Assembly (NCBI RefSeq): GCF_000485595.1
Contig: NW_014577793.1
Location: 11,883 to 48,554 of the forward strand
Source: Priapulus caudatus
Lineage: Eukaryota; Priapulida; Priapulimorpha; Priapulimorphida; Priapulidae
Direction of reading: 5' to 3'
DNA: 36,672 nt
Part shown: piece after piece, positions 1 through 10,424 of the stretch
Layout: each line of letters opens with the position of its first letter
How positions within the stretch are numbered: position 1 is the stretch's first letter
Notes under the pieces: model-generated
Seen by the model: only the letters and a program-made list of their open reading frames with translations
Told to the model about the DNA's origin: nothing
Database searches by the model: none
Program-made: the position numbers and the translations under genes

Positions 1-63
1 CCGGCATGGCGGTTTGTAACTGTCAACAACCGATTTCTTGGACTGCGGATTTCAATTGGACAT

Positions 64-205
64 TTCTTAGTAACCAGCCGTGATATTGGACAAACTAATA
101 CGCGTTTGGCTATAAGGTAATGTACTTATTAACTACACAAGGTTCCAGTTACTGTAGCATTCGTCAACTTTGCATAATCGATGGTCGAATTATGCCTTTA
201 AGAGC
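64..205. repeat. dispersed repeat, copy 1 (140 bp)
   Basis: This stretch matches 20468-20606 almost base for base, including the shared run gataTTGGACAAACTAATAC and the end ATGGTCGAATTA(T/C)GCCTTTAA. The flanks differ on both sides, so it is a dispersed repeat fragment or a block edge. No coding potential was seen. In the second copy it joins block B1 to block A2. Confidence 0.85.
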
Positions 206-299
206 ACAATTCCAGAAACGCGCATAATTCCTAGGAAATGCTACATAAATAATCACATGGTACGCAAAATACAGTACACGCGAAAGTAAGGACCAGGTG

Positions 300-428
300 A
301 CCTGCGCAAGGTAAAGGCCAGGTAAAGGCCAGGTAAAGGCCAGGTAAAGGCCAGGTAAAGGCCAGGTAAAGGCCAGGTAAAGGCCAGGTAAAGGCCAGGT
401 AAAGGCCAGGTAAAGGCCAGGTAAAGGC
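300..428. repeat. 11-bp minisatellite (AGGTAAAGGCC)n
   Basis: About eleven nearly perfect head-to-tail copies of AGGTAAAGGCC are visible. On the minus strand they give short ORFs with repeated LPGLYLAFTWP-type residues, which are translation artefacts of the array. Confidence 0.97.
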
Positions 429-429
429 A

Positions 430-626
430 ATCAAGATGTGACGCGGTGCGTTACATTGGCCCGCAAACAGGGAAGTGAGAATCATTAAATGTTTTTAAAT
501 GTCTAGCGTGGCGCTGCCAGATCGGGGATCAGGCAAGCTGCCAGGGGGAAAACATACAGATCAGCAGACAGACAGGATCGAGGCAGGCTGGCTGGCAACA
601 CCAAACAAATAGACAGACAGGCAGGC

Positions 627-627
<1 letters not shown>
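430..627. other. unique spacer with no gene seen
   Basis: This is mixed sequence between two tandem arrays. It includes a CAGACAGACAGG-like low-complexity patch near 558-624. No splice-bounded open frame was recognised. Confidence 0.5.
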
Positions 628-658
<31 letters not shown>

Positions 659-684
659 CACACACACGCACGCACGCGCGCGCA

Positions 685-716
<32 letters not shown>

Positions 717-727
717 CACACACACGC
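628..727. repeat. (CACG)n/(CA)n microsatellite
   Basis: Alternating CACG tetranucleotides pass into CGCG and then pure CA. The alternating purine-pyrimidine pattern can adopt Z-DNA. Cysteine-, valine- and arginine-rich minus-strand ORFs over it are artefacts. Confidence 0.97.
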
Positions 728-729
728 AC

Positions 730-1113
730 CCCCCACACAAGAGACAAGCCGTGTAGATTGCAGGAACAGTACTAACACCGGTAGTGTTTCCTCGCGCCTA
801 CCCGTGCGTTTCGACTCGCGCACGCACAGATAGGTTAGTGACACTTCAATTTTCAAAGTAGGAAAATCCACGCGTGCTCTTGCCTCACGCGTATAGCAAG
901 CACGGAGTGCATTTACCCTGCCTCGCGCGGACGCGTAAACTTACTTCCTAGACCAGTAATTATGTAGTCCACAACAGCTCCCACTGTTGTCGACCTGCTC
1001 CCCTCTCCTCCCCCCAGCGCGTGCGCCGACGTGCGTGCGTGCATGTGCGTGTGTGCGTTACGGCTCGATGATACACCGACCTCTTCCTGATATCTTCTCT
1101 CTCAATACTCGGC
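730..1113. other. GC-richer spacer with no gene seen
   Basis: No convincing exon was found. The stretch contains several CG-rich words (GCGCGTGCGCC near 1016) and a short GTGCGTGCGTGC run near 1030. No TATA box or start codon context could be tied to a gene. Confidence 0.4.
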
Positions 1114-1153
1114 CTCGGGGGGGGGAGGGGAAATGAACTGCCCCCCCCCCGAG
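1114..1153. repeat. G-run/C-run hairpin
   Basis: A CTCG followed by a long G run (with one A) is separated by about a dozen bases from a run of ten C ending in CGAG. The two halves are complementary, so the strand can fold into a very stable hairpin. The G run could also form a quadruplex. Homopolymer lengths here may be imprecise. Confidence 0.8.
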
Positions 1154-1809
1154 TCTTCTCAGCTAGCGGTCAGACACCCGGCATCTCACAGCTCAAGCCG
1201 CCACACATACTCGCTCACAGGACAACAAATTATCTGTGTTTACCGAGGCGACGACAGGCGTACTCTATATAGCGAGCAGCGGCGCTTAAACTCGCGCAAG
1301 TGACTTACAACTAGAGATTTATCTTAAACTCGTACACTCTTCTGTCGTGTCAGTCAGTTCTTAGCGAAGACGTATGACGTATGAAGATCATTAGATCCCG
1401 CACACACACAGTGAGAACAGATAATGAAGAAAGAAAGGGAGAAGATAATGAAGCGAGAGAGACGTATGTAACCTCTTCACATAAATTGGATTTCAACGCT
1501 GGTCGAACGATTACTATTCTTGCATCCTCGGGCAAGTCATAAAACAGTAGCATGCAGTATAAGTATAACGAACTATCGCTATTCGCTTTCCTTTTGCTCA
1601 CGCACGGTAGATCTATCGTCATTGATCAGTAATAACTTGTATGGGTTCTTCTTGTTGAACGAGTAAATTTTAACGTGCCTATTTATCAGTTCCGTGTGCA
1701 GGTTCTTTATTCGTAATTTGATTTCCACAAGCACTTGTACATTCAATATTTGGTTGGCTCTTGATAAACCGTGCACACTCTTGCACCCACGTACTCACAA
1801 ACAGCGATC
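1154..1809. other. no supported gene
   Basis: Random-looking ORFs of up to 90 codons occur on the minus strand (1350-1622). They lack family-like composition and splice context. CTCTATATAGCG near 1262 resembles a TATA box, but no transcription unit could be assigned to it. Confidence 0.4.
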
Positions 1810-1922
1810 AGACAGACACACCATCACGTATGCACAGACAGACAGACAGACACACACTGTCACACACGCACAGACAGCGACAGATGCACACACGCACACA
1901 CGCACACTCACTGTACACGCAT
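1810..1922. repeat. (ACAG)n/(CACA)n/(CACG)n compound microsatellite
   Basis: A GACAGACAGACAC motif grades into CACACACG repeats. Threonine/histidine-rich plus-strand ORFs and cysteine/valine-rich minus-strand ORFs here are artefacts. Confidence 0.95.
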
Positions 1923-2484
1923 GAACGCCTAGATAATACGTATATATGAGAAATCTCGTTGTTAAACTGACAGTGACACTGACTCCGTGAGTCGATTAGA
2001 ATCAACTTGTACGCTACCTATGAGTGTGACAAATATAAAAGCAGTTGGCGCGACAAACGCTGTGCGAACTTATAAGATGCGTAACGGCAGAATGAACAGA
2101 TGCAACCCTAGAACAATAATGTTGCGTAACACATCCCGTACGTTTATTACTAAAGATTACAAGTACCCGCGCATATATATGGTGGCCATGCACATCACTT
2201 GATTTATAGCCCTTTCAGCACGTACATAATAAGGCCACCCTCAAAACTATGCTGGTTGGCCGTGATCCCACTCCCTTGGTTGAGCTTGGCATCCTTCCGA
2301 TTTCAGATGAGGCAACACCAGAGAGACCGTGCATAAACGAACTATACGGAGGTTAATAGATCGATGACATGTTTGCTTTTCATAATCTCTGTTTGATGAT
2401 TTGGATTCAGATCATAATTCCCAGTCATCGTTGACAGTGGCATGCAGCATTTACATCAGCTTCCTTTTGTCACCAACTTTCTGC
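1923..2484. other. no supported gene
   Basis: Mixed sequence. A 71-codon plus ORF (1987-2202) shows no recognisable motif and no clear splice boundaries. Confidence 0.4.
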
Positions 2485-2489
2485 ACGTG

Positions 2490-2544
<55 letters not shown>

Positions 2545-2545
2545 A
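2485..2545. repeat. (GTGC)n microsatellite
   Basis: About thirteen GTGC/GTGCGTGC units. A degraded echo follows at 2597-2642, each time leading into GGGGGA...TTA and a similar stretch of about 60 bp. This suggests an old tandem duplication of roughly 105 bp covering 2530-2700. Confidence 0.95.
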
Positions 2546-2699
2546 TGGGGGAGGGATTACTGATCTGTAATGTGTATGTGGTTAAAACTAACAGTGCCCG
2601 TGCGTGCGTGTGCGCGTGCTTATGCATACGTACGTGCGTGGGGGATTATTTACCTGTAAAATATGTATATGGTCAGAATATGGTTACAGTGCGTGGGCA

Positions 2700-4600
2700 T
2701 TGAGTTGAAACACGTCGCTCCTGACAGCCCACCTACACCTGAAACTCGGCTAGATCGCGTTACAGGAAACGAGAAAACTTTAACAGCGAGAAATCGTAAA
2801 ACAAGAAAAGCGGCCAGAGATCGTATACAGAGGGTCGTATACGTAAATGATGCGAACAGATCTACACGCCGACGTTACGTCATAAACATATAATATATGT
2901 AATCAGTTTTCTCACTGGAATGCGGCAATAGGAAGTGTGAGCGTGAAGTAATAACTCACAACAAATCTACCGTGCAAAGTTGCAAAACGGTAACAATTAT
3001 CTTTAACTCGTACAAACGATTGTGACGGACTGGCAGCGGCTACGGCAAATCATTGCTCCATCAATCCGTCAATGCCGCCTTAGCAGAGGGTGCACGCCCA
3101 TTTATCGGGTGTCCCTAGACTGACTCCACAGCTTCCCGGCTGCCGTCGGAGTTGATTCGCAACGACGTGTGGGATCAGTCTAAGATGGCCTCAGAATGTA
3201 TATTGCGAAACAAAGCATGCCCTTAGCTAGACAGTGGCGGTCAGAAAACTTGTCTTCGGACGTATATCTCGTGTACGCTCTGGCAGCGAGTGTTTTATTT
3301 GTGCGAAACTGGAACGCACCCAACGCGTGCACGCTATGGTATAGCGCCAGCTGCTCCCCTTCGTCGAGTTAAAATAGCAGATTGTTTTATCTGACGCTAT
3401 CACGATTCAAATATCTTCACGAGTAAAGTTCACACTGCCAGCTCATGCCAGCCCATTCGTTACGAACACAGATTACCCTCCCCCGTCTGCTCATAGTACA
3501 TTCAGACACCGTTTCTGAGTGTCTTCTACTTCCAGTCTGTAGTACTGATCTCCACTTAAAAAAATGTTCCACTTTTGACTTACAGCACTCCCAATCAGTA
3601 GTCTGGCCTCACAAGGAACGGAGTGAATCTACCCCTACCTAATATTAAACATCAGAAGTGTCATAACATAGACTATATTATGACACCCCATGACACTACT
3701 ATGACAGTCTAGATATTATTATGACACCCCTGCATGATAACATGAGGTTTAATTGAAGCTTCACACCGCTCTGCAATAAACCGTACACGGACACAGTCGC
3801 TATGACGTGAGTGTAATATATCAGCATCTTTTTTACGACACTCCCGAATATATAAACTCGCGTTTTTTGTACGCGCGACGGTAACTTTACGAGGAGCCCG
3901 CACCCGGGCCGGCTGTGAGGGAAGGGGGGGGGAGCCAGAGGTCGGGGTGTAGGGTTTCCGCTACAGACTCAGCCAGCCCTTGGACGACCTCAAACGTTCA
4001 CTTTCTCAGCTACACAGCCGTCTCACAGTTCCTGAAATAGACCCTGCCAATAACCTCCACAATCCCCATTTCGCCAAATAGGCTACTACACGTCCAGCCA
4101 GCTACACCACGCCATTTATATCTGGCATCTTCTTTTCTGTCTGGCTTGCTTTTACTGCAGGATCGCTATCTCTATCTTCCCCTTGCCACCCCCTCTCTCT
4201 CTCTTCTCCTCTCATAAAGAATTTTTTCTCCTTTCCTTTCAAAAACGTCATGTCATGTCTTTACAGGCAGGTTTCTGTTCTATAGAGCCATCGGCTACTA
4301 CTACTAGCACGGTTTTGCTGTATAAACTAGAAATAAACAGTATATTGAATTGTATATCACATACAAGAAAACATATTGTAATCGTTTTCATCCAGGTACC
4401 GATGTGAATTTCAACAAATATATAATCCATATATTAAAATCTTATGCATTGAACAACGGGTGCCTCTACTACCAGTTGGTAGGTTAGGGTCCATATTATA
4501 ATATATATAAACGCTAGCACTGACCGCGTGACACGAACAGCATCATTGATTGATAACTCTAAAGTAGTGTACACACACGTTTATTACGGGGACATCTACC
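2700..4600. other. long unique stretch, no supported gene
   Basis: There is no pair of splice sites bounding a credible coding exon. A basic 68-codon open stretch after an AG at 2689 (stop near 2893) is discussed under rejected items. A short duplicated phrase ATTATGACACCCC occurs at about 3676 and 3717. A run of nine to ten G lies near 3925. The rest is featureless to the eye. Confidence 0.4.
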
Positions 4601-4616
4601 TATGGGTAGCATGACA

Positions 4617-4727
4617 TGAGAGCCAGGGAGAGAGCCAGAGAGAGAGCCAGCTAGGGAGCGAGAGAGAGAGCCAGGGAGAGAGCCAGGGAGAGAGCCAGGG
4701 AGAGAGCCAGGAAGAGAGAGAGAGAGA
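4617..4727. repeat. (GAGAGAGCCAGG)n minisatellite
   Basis: About eight to nine degenerate 12-bp units built on GAGAGAGCCAGG, ending in pure GA. The minus strand reads as SLPGSLPGS-type repeats, which is an artefact. Confidence 0.93.
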
Positions 4728-5012
4728 TAAGAGAAGCAGCTGCTGCTCCCGCGGCGCGTACTACCTACCACCCACCGAGAGACAGACTTGACGGATCGCT
4801 GCATTTCCTGCGCGCAACGTCACTTACCTGACGATAACTTACTTACACGACCTGCTAATTACCGCGATTAATTATTAGCGCTAATCGCCGGCGATACCAC
4901 AGCAGCGCACCTACGTACAGCGCGGAACAGCCGGAATACGTGGCCTCGATCTGCATAGCCTCGCTACGTGTACAGTTTATAAGTGTACACGTCCAACAAC
5001 GTACACGTAATA

Positions 5013-5084
5013 CACTCACGCACGCACGCACGCACGCACGCTCACGCACGCATGCTCACACACGCAAAAACGTACACGCACATA

Positions 5085-5120
<36 letters not shown>

Positions 5121-5148
5121 CACACGCACGCACACACACACACACGCG
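5013..5148. repeat. (CACG)n microsatellite
   Basis: A long CACG/CACACA tract with a short interruption at about 5051-5082. It resembles the tract at 628-727. The histidine/threonine/arginine ORFs over it are not genes. Confidence 0.96.
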
Positions 5149-5424
5149 CACTCGTCTGTGGGTTTTTATCGGGCTGAGAATAAGTCACCTGACACTTTGA
5201 GGGCAACTACAGAAAGCGAGTTTGATTACGTGCGTACAGCAGGGCGCAGGTATTTCCACGCGGGCGACGCACGCACGCAGCACAGGTAACCCCACAGCTA
5301 TAATTACACGGTGACAGTCGGCAGTACGGCTGACGAGACGTGGCGCGTGTCTGTCTGTCTCTCTGCGAGACTGTGGGGCGCAGGAGTGTGGATGCGGGTT
5401 GTCGTCGCTGCTCTGCCGAACCGC

Positions 5425-5600
5425 TGGGTGAGACCAGAAGAGTAGAGTAGAGTAGAGCAGTGCAGTATAGAATAGTGGAACGCAGTGTAGTGTAGAGATA
5501 TATACGTTGTATTATTAGAAACCAATATGCAGAGCAGAGAGAGGCAGAAAGAAACAGGGAGAGAGAGCAGAGAAGTGCAGTATATAGTAGTGTGATGCAG
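5425..5600. repeat. AGAGTAG-rich degenerate repeat
   Basis: Short AGTAGAGTAGAGTAG words and GAGAG tracts lead into the 30-bp minisatellite and share its GCAGAGCAG vocabulary. The stretch is probably its decayed edge. Confidence 0.6.
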
Positions 5601-6090
5601 TGCAGCGTAGAATAATTCTAAACCATGGCAGAGCAGCGAAGAACATTCTAAATCGAAGCAGAGCAGCGAAGAACATTCTAAACCATAGTAGAGCAGTGAA
5701 GAACATTCTAAATCGGAGCAGAGCAGCGAAGAACATTCTAAACCGTAGCAGAGCAGCGAAGAACATTCTAAATCGAATCAGAGCAGTGAAGAGTACGTTC
5801 TAAACCATGGCAGAGCAGCGAAGAACATTCTAAATCGAATCAGAGCAGTGAAGAGTACGTTCTAAACCATGGCAGAGCAGCGAAGAACATTCTAAATCAG
5901 AGCAGTGCAGCGAAGAATATTCTAATATCAGAGCAGAGCTGAGGACGTTCCAAATCAGAGTAGAGCAGTGAAGAATATTCTAAATCAGAGCAGCGAAGAG
6001 TAGGTTCTAAATCGGAGCAGGGCAGAGCAGACTAATGCAGCATAGCGTAAAGCAGATCAGCTAAGACCAGATTCTAAATCGGAGCAGAGC
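5600..6090. repeat. 30-bp minisatellite with 62-bp dimer units
   Basis: The unit is built on GCAGAGCAGCGAAGAACATT followed by CTAAA(T/C)CG-A. It recurs about a dozen times and decays rightward. Two successive 62-bp dimers (from about 5767 and 5828) are nearly identical, showing a higher-order unit. Because the early units are 30 bp, both strands stay open as 10-residue peptide repeats (plus: AAKNILNRSR; minus: RFRMFFAALL). No start or splice context supports translation. Confidence 0.93.
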
Positions 6091-6112
6091 AGAGCGGAAC
6101 GTTACAGAGTAG

Positions 6113-6149
6113 TGTGTGTGTGGGGTGTGTGTGTGTGTGTGTGTGTGGT
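6113..6149. repeat. (GT)n microsatellite
   Basis: GTGTGTGTG tracts interrupted by GGGG. Confidence 0.95.
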
Positions 6150-7340
6150 AGGGGGCAGACTAGGGCAGAACGGTATTACAGTGTAGACTAACGCACACAT
6201 CACACCAGCAGTACATCTACATGCAGTGGGGGGTGAAGTGGTATGGGTGGGGGTCTAATAACAGAGGAAGGATTCCCCTTCCAGCAACAGCATCCATGAG
6301 GAATCGCGATGAACGATCTAGCCAGGCATTTACACAGGAGAAGGGAATGAGGAAGATTTCTCTCTATAGTTACAAGTACAGACACCGCTTGCGTCACAAG
6401 CACCACACCCGGTAACAAGGGCGCGCTGTTCTATTAACGCGAAGGGCGGAAAAAAGAAATGTCAATAAACCTACGTGACTAAATTATAACGAATGCTTAC
6501 ACATCGCCTAGTAACTACAGCAAGTGCAACGAAACTCATTCGAGAAAGGACGGCTGCGCGATCGCAACAGAAAAAAAGGTCATGTCACCGCCGCTCAACC
6601 GGTTACCCTCCATCTACCGGCACGAGAGTGACCGGCCGGCCACCAAAGTGGGTGAGCGGTACCGTACATGAGTGTGTCTCAGTTATAGTGGCCAGCCACA
6701 CCCTCTACTACTAGCCATTCATCACACGTGTGTACGTGTGTATACATGCAACACGTAACAGTTGCTGCTCACTGTTTCAACTCCATCTGGGTTAGAGCGC
6801 CGTTGACAGAACAACTGGGTGAAGAGTGCGATCGCGGGCTGATACCTCGTCACCAGTGATTACCATAGTGGCCACGGAGGCGGACAGTCATCACGGGTCA
6901 CGCACGCACACGCGCACGCTCACACACATGTATGCAAGCAAGCAAGCACGCACGAACGCACGCACGCAGGAACCCTCGTCCCGCTCTACACGCCGAACTG
7001 CTATGGGCAAGTCACAATTATGCTGGCTCAGACAAGAACTAGATTAGTCACGTACATCATGTTCGACAGACGATGGATGATTCACACAGCACACGAGAGC
7101 TCTGTATTCATTCGACATGAATTGCTTCGCATCAAATCGCCAGCTATGCATCTTGTTTGCTCAGCTATCGATAGATCACAACAAACAGTTGTACAGTAAT
7201 CTTAGACTATCTCGCATACATGTAAAAAACAGTAGATGATCATTCTCCGTACACACGTACTTGCCAATGCAGCCAGCAAGTGAATAAAAGCCAGGAGTGA
7301 GTAAAAATAAAAGTATTTTTATTTACTTCTGATTATACCA
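6150..7340. other. no supported gene
   Basis: Several 60-75 codon ORFs lie on both strands, but none is bounded by good splice sites or shows a recognisable motif. A short (CACG)n patch lies at 6900-6966. Confidence 0.4.
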
Positions 7341-7344
7341 AGAG

Positions 7345-7397
7345 CTTGATTATACCTATATATCTATACCTAAAACGTGTACACATATACCTATACC
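7345..7397. repeat. degenerate (CTATAC)n repeat, left part
   Basis: TATACC/CTATAC words are repeated. The array is interrupted by the inserted MITE at 7398-7778 and resumes at 7779. Confidence 0.75.
7390..7397. repeat. 8-bp target-site duplication, left
   Basis: CCTATACC directly abuts the left end of the MITE and recurs at 7779-7786. The flanking array is itself made of this motif, so the duplication could be fortuitous. Confidence 0.6.
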
Positions 7398-7778
7398 CAG
7401 TGCTCGAAATAAGCGTTGTCCGGTTGTCCGAGACAACCAGAATTTGCGCCGGACAACCTAACCAGTCTGAGACATTGTCCGGTGGACAACCAAGAAAAAT
7501 GTGACCAAAAACGCACTTTATTTATATTTTTCTGACCGCGAACTGAATTTATTTCGGCTGTCGATCGGCCTACATTGCGTCCATAGCTATAGTGTTGTTT
7601 CGTGGCTTCTCATTGGTCAGCGATGCCTTGTCAAACGGGTGGTTTGGCCAATAAGTATGCGTATCACAACGCATGTTCGTAGCGACAACAAATTTGACTG
7701 TGTGGACAAGTTTCATCACACATCGGCGAGTAAACACATTTTTTGGGACAACCAGATTTTTTCTTATATCGAGCACTA
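7398..7778. mobile_element. non-autonomous hAT-like MITE
   Basis: The ends are inverted repeats. The left end is CAGTGCTCGAAATAAG, and the reverse complement of the right end is TAGTGCTCGATATAAG. Internal GGTTGTCC and GGACAACC words extend the symmetry. An exact 8-bp direct repeat, CCTATACC, flanks the element. Terminal YAGNG and 8-bp target duplications are known hallmarks of hAT transposons. At 381 bp with no transposase it would be a MITE mobilised in trans. The ORF crossing it (7501-7932) runs into the flanking CTATAC array and is spurious. The family assignment is inferred from the ends only. Confidence 0.75.
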
Positions 7779-7935
7779 CCTATACCTCGATACTTATACA
7801 TATGTATATCCAAACCTATACATACATATAGTTATACATCTACGTACGTATATATACTTACATCTAAACCTATACCTACACCAACACTCACACCTATACA
7901 TTTATACCTACACCTATAAGGCTACATTCTAATTA
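7779..7935. repeat. degenerate (CTATAC)n repeat, right part
   Basis: CCTATACCTC..TATACATATG-like units continue the array interrupted by the MITE. Related CCTACACCTAG words recur at 8140-8195. Confidence 0.8.
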
Positions 7936-8319
7936 TGTATACCTATATTTTTTGTCGCGTTCAGGATACCAGCTCAACATCATTTGATAAAACAAATCTC
8001 AAAACAAACCAAACAAACACACACCATTAACCAGAGTAGTTTCGGTTTCGATTTCTAGAAACGTCCCAGTTCACTACAGTACTCATGTATCGAATAGTAT
8101 CGAATAGAATCAGTATCAAATAGTATTGTGAGAATATTTACACCTACATCTAGCCCTACACCTAGATACCCACACCCGTACCAATACCTATACCCATGGA
8201 TACAACAAACCGCTCTAGCCTGCCCAGCCTAGTAACAGTACACAAGGTGGGGTGTAGTCATCGTGCTCACACCGATAGGTCGATCGTGCGGTTATTAAAA
8301 GTAACGAGAGGTTGCCTAC
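7936..8319. other. spacer or intron of the 8320-8538 exon candidate
   Basis: It contains repeated GTATCGAATAG words near 8088-8125 and more CTACACC/CCTATACC units. No downstream exon partner for the candidate at 8320-8538 was recognised here. Confidence 0.35.
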
Positions 8320-8538
8320 CTGTGTGTAGCACCAGTTCTCTGCTACAGGGACAGACGACATTTCTGCCTGCGGGGGTGGGCTTGGCACTCGCGACACGGC
8401 CATGCTCGATGAGTCCGAAGCCAGGGTGACGGTTGACACTGAGATCCACTAACGCTTGAGTTTCCTTCTCCTCCTCCTCCTCCCTCCTCCCTCCTCCTCC
8501 TCCTGCTCCTGCTCGTCACTGCAGTCGTACCCTTGCTT
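8320..8538 (-). pseudogene. candidate internal exon with one in-frame stop
   Basis: On the minus strand this 219-nt interval is preceded by a pyrimidine-rich acceptor (TTTTGTTTTCAG) and followed by a strong donor (CAG|GTAGGC). Read in phase 0 it has exactly 73 codons. It begins KQGYDCSDEQEQEEEE, passes through a (GGA)n tract and has one TAG at 8449-8451. It then continues open with residues including [17 protein letters not shown] and ending NWCYTQ at the donor. Two extra G's interrupt an otherwise pure GAG tract, so reading frame in the middle is uncertain. Options are a decayed exon, a real C-terminus at the TAG, or homopolymer errors hiding an intact exon. No partner exons were found and the family is unknown. 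Confidence 0.35.
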
Positions 8539-8561
8539 CTGAAAACAAAACACACTGCTAT

Positions 8562-8562
<1 letters not shown>

Positions 8563-8590
<28 letters not shown>
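8563..8590. repeat. (TAG)n microsatellite
   Basis: About eight TAG/TTAG units lie just upstream, in transcript sense, of the acceptor at 8539. Confidence 0.9.
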
Positions 8591-8593
<3 letters not shown>

Positions 8594-8928
8594 ATTTATT
8601 AATTAGTACCATTATCCTATATTATAGTGCAGGTTCGGTTTAAAAGAAAATTAATCTGTCTTTTGAAAACCCACACATCATAACGAGTCATTTGTCTTAT
8701 CCCTGCCCGAGACCTTCGACTTTGCTTCAAACACGGGGCACAGCGTTGACATTTCTAGACATACCACGAGCAAACTATCGCTGAGTTTACACGGCACAAA
8801 CATTACTAGCTTATGATCTGGATATTGTGTTATCGTGATATCATGTTCACATTTGCTGTGTGAATCACGTAACGTGATATGTTTTCCGGATAGCTATTCA
8901 TCTACTGAGAGCTCTGTATAGTCACAGG

Positions 8929-9108
8929 CACTTGGAGCGTTTCAATAAAATATAATGCTAAATAAATACGAGATCTATTTACTACCAAAGTCTTAATGTT
9001 TCTCTAAGTCTCTTTCACCTATTATTGCCGACAATTCCCTGTAAATGTCGTCCAAATGCTCATCTGCAAACTCACGCTGGCTGCCGCACGCTAGTTGCTG
9101 CACACTGC
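8929..9108. repeat. degenerate direct copy of the foldback arm segment
   Basis: CAGGCACTTGGAGCGTTTCA through GCACGCTAGTTGCTGCACAC repeats, in the same orientation and with substitutions, the segment at about 9271-9443. The inverted version is at about 10110-10285. The segment is thus present three times, twice direct and once inverted, which suggests an older and a younger insertion of related elements. Confidence 0.85.
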
Positions 9109-9126
9109 TACAGTACACACTGTCTA

Positions 9127-10424
9127 CAGTCTGCCCATAGTAGCAGCTTCATGAACTGAAGCCATATCTCCAGCATCCGTCGCAAAACTGCCTCAGATTA
9201 TGTGATTATTTAAGATCTTTGGATCAGATTCTACGTGAGTTGCACGCTGTTTAGTCACTATACACACACAGGCACTTGGAACGTCTCAATAAAAAAAAAA
9301 AGGTTAACAAACACGAAATGTATTTACTACCAAAGTCTTAATGTTTCTCTACTCTAATTCGCCTACAATCACATGTAAATGCCGGTCAAATGCTCATCTG
9401 CAACACACAAGTACACCGCACGCTAGCTGCTGCACACTGACACATAAATATATATAGCAGGTCGGAAAGCGTGCTGCCAAAATTCGCTCGACGCTTGCTT
9501 GATTTCAAATTCATACGAATACAACACAAATATTCAACCATTCTACTCCATCTTTGTTTCTATTTGAAGAACAGTGTTCACTTGTTATAAAAACATACTG
9601 TCTGTGTTCGTAACCGAGCTGTGTCACGCGAAATCATACAAAGCCTGACGAAATTCTCGCGTTCGCTCCCATTGCGCAGTTTATGCAAATGGCTGCAAGT
9701 ACAGGGCTATAGGCGGCGCACTGCATTTTGGGAAACTACCACGCTGCTTTCCAACTCCCATACGAACCTCGTCAAAGCCGCCAGTGGAGCGTTGCAAAAA
9801 CGTTGCAGCGCAAAAATGAGGTCACGAAGAGCGCCGGTGGGTTTTTCCTGATTCCGACAGCCATTCACATAAACTGCGCAACGGGAGCGAACGCAAGAAT
9901 TTCCTCAGGCTTTGTATGATTTCGCGTGACACAGCTCGGTTACGCACACAGACAGTATGTTTTTATAACAAGTGAACAGTTACACTGTTCTTCAAATAGA
10001 AACAAAGATGGAGTAGAATGGTTGAATATTTGTGTTGTATTCGTATAAAATCAAGCGAGCGTCGAGCGAATTTTGGCAGCACGCTTTCCGATCTGCTATA
10101 TATTTATGTGTCAGTGTGCAGCAGCTAGCGTGCGGTGTACTTGTGTGTTGCAGATGAGCATTTGACCACCATTTACAGGTGATTATAGGCGAATTAGCGT
10201 AGAGAAACATTAAGACTTTGATAGTAATTTATACATTTCGTGTTTATTAACCTTTTTTTTTTATTGAGACGTTCCAAGTGCCTGTGTGTATAGTGACTAA
10301 ACAGCGTGCAACTCACGTAGAATCTGATCCAAAGATCTTAAATACTCACATAATCTGAGGCAGTTTTGCGACGAATGCTGGAGATATGGCTTCAGTTCAT
10401 GAAGCTGCTACTATGGGCAGACTG
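9127..10424. mobile_element. 1.3-kb foldback inverted-repeat element
   Basis: The left arm (about 9127-9695) and right arm (about 9858-10424) are near-perfect inverted copies, 569 and 567 bp, around a 162-bp spacer. The outer ends read CAGTCTGCCCATAG and its complement. The inner ends read CGCAGTTTATGCAAATGGCTG against its mismatched complement. The arms differ by scattered substitutions and an A/T homopolymer length. There is no coding frame and no obvious target duplication. Long-arm foldback (TIR-dominated) DNA transposons or an inverted duplication of a MITE fit equally well. Extruded, it would form a long cruciform. Confidence 0.85.

Noticed and set aside
2690-2893. Basic 68-codon open stretch after an AG (…ARNRKTRKAARDRIQ…)
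   Set aside because: The acceptor lacks a clear pyrimidine tract and no preceding exon in phase was found. The composition alone is not enough.
4855-4860. Minus-strand first exon ending at the donor near 4830 (GTCAG|GTAAGTGACG)
   Set aside because: The donor is excellent, but stops occur shortly upstream in all frames and no acceptor-bounded partner was found. At best a noncoding leader exon.
7501-7932. 143-codon plus ORF
   Set aside because: It spans the inside of the hAT-like MITE and the adjacent CTATAC repeat, and its second half is repetitive Tyr/Leu/Thr.
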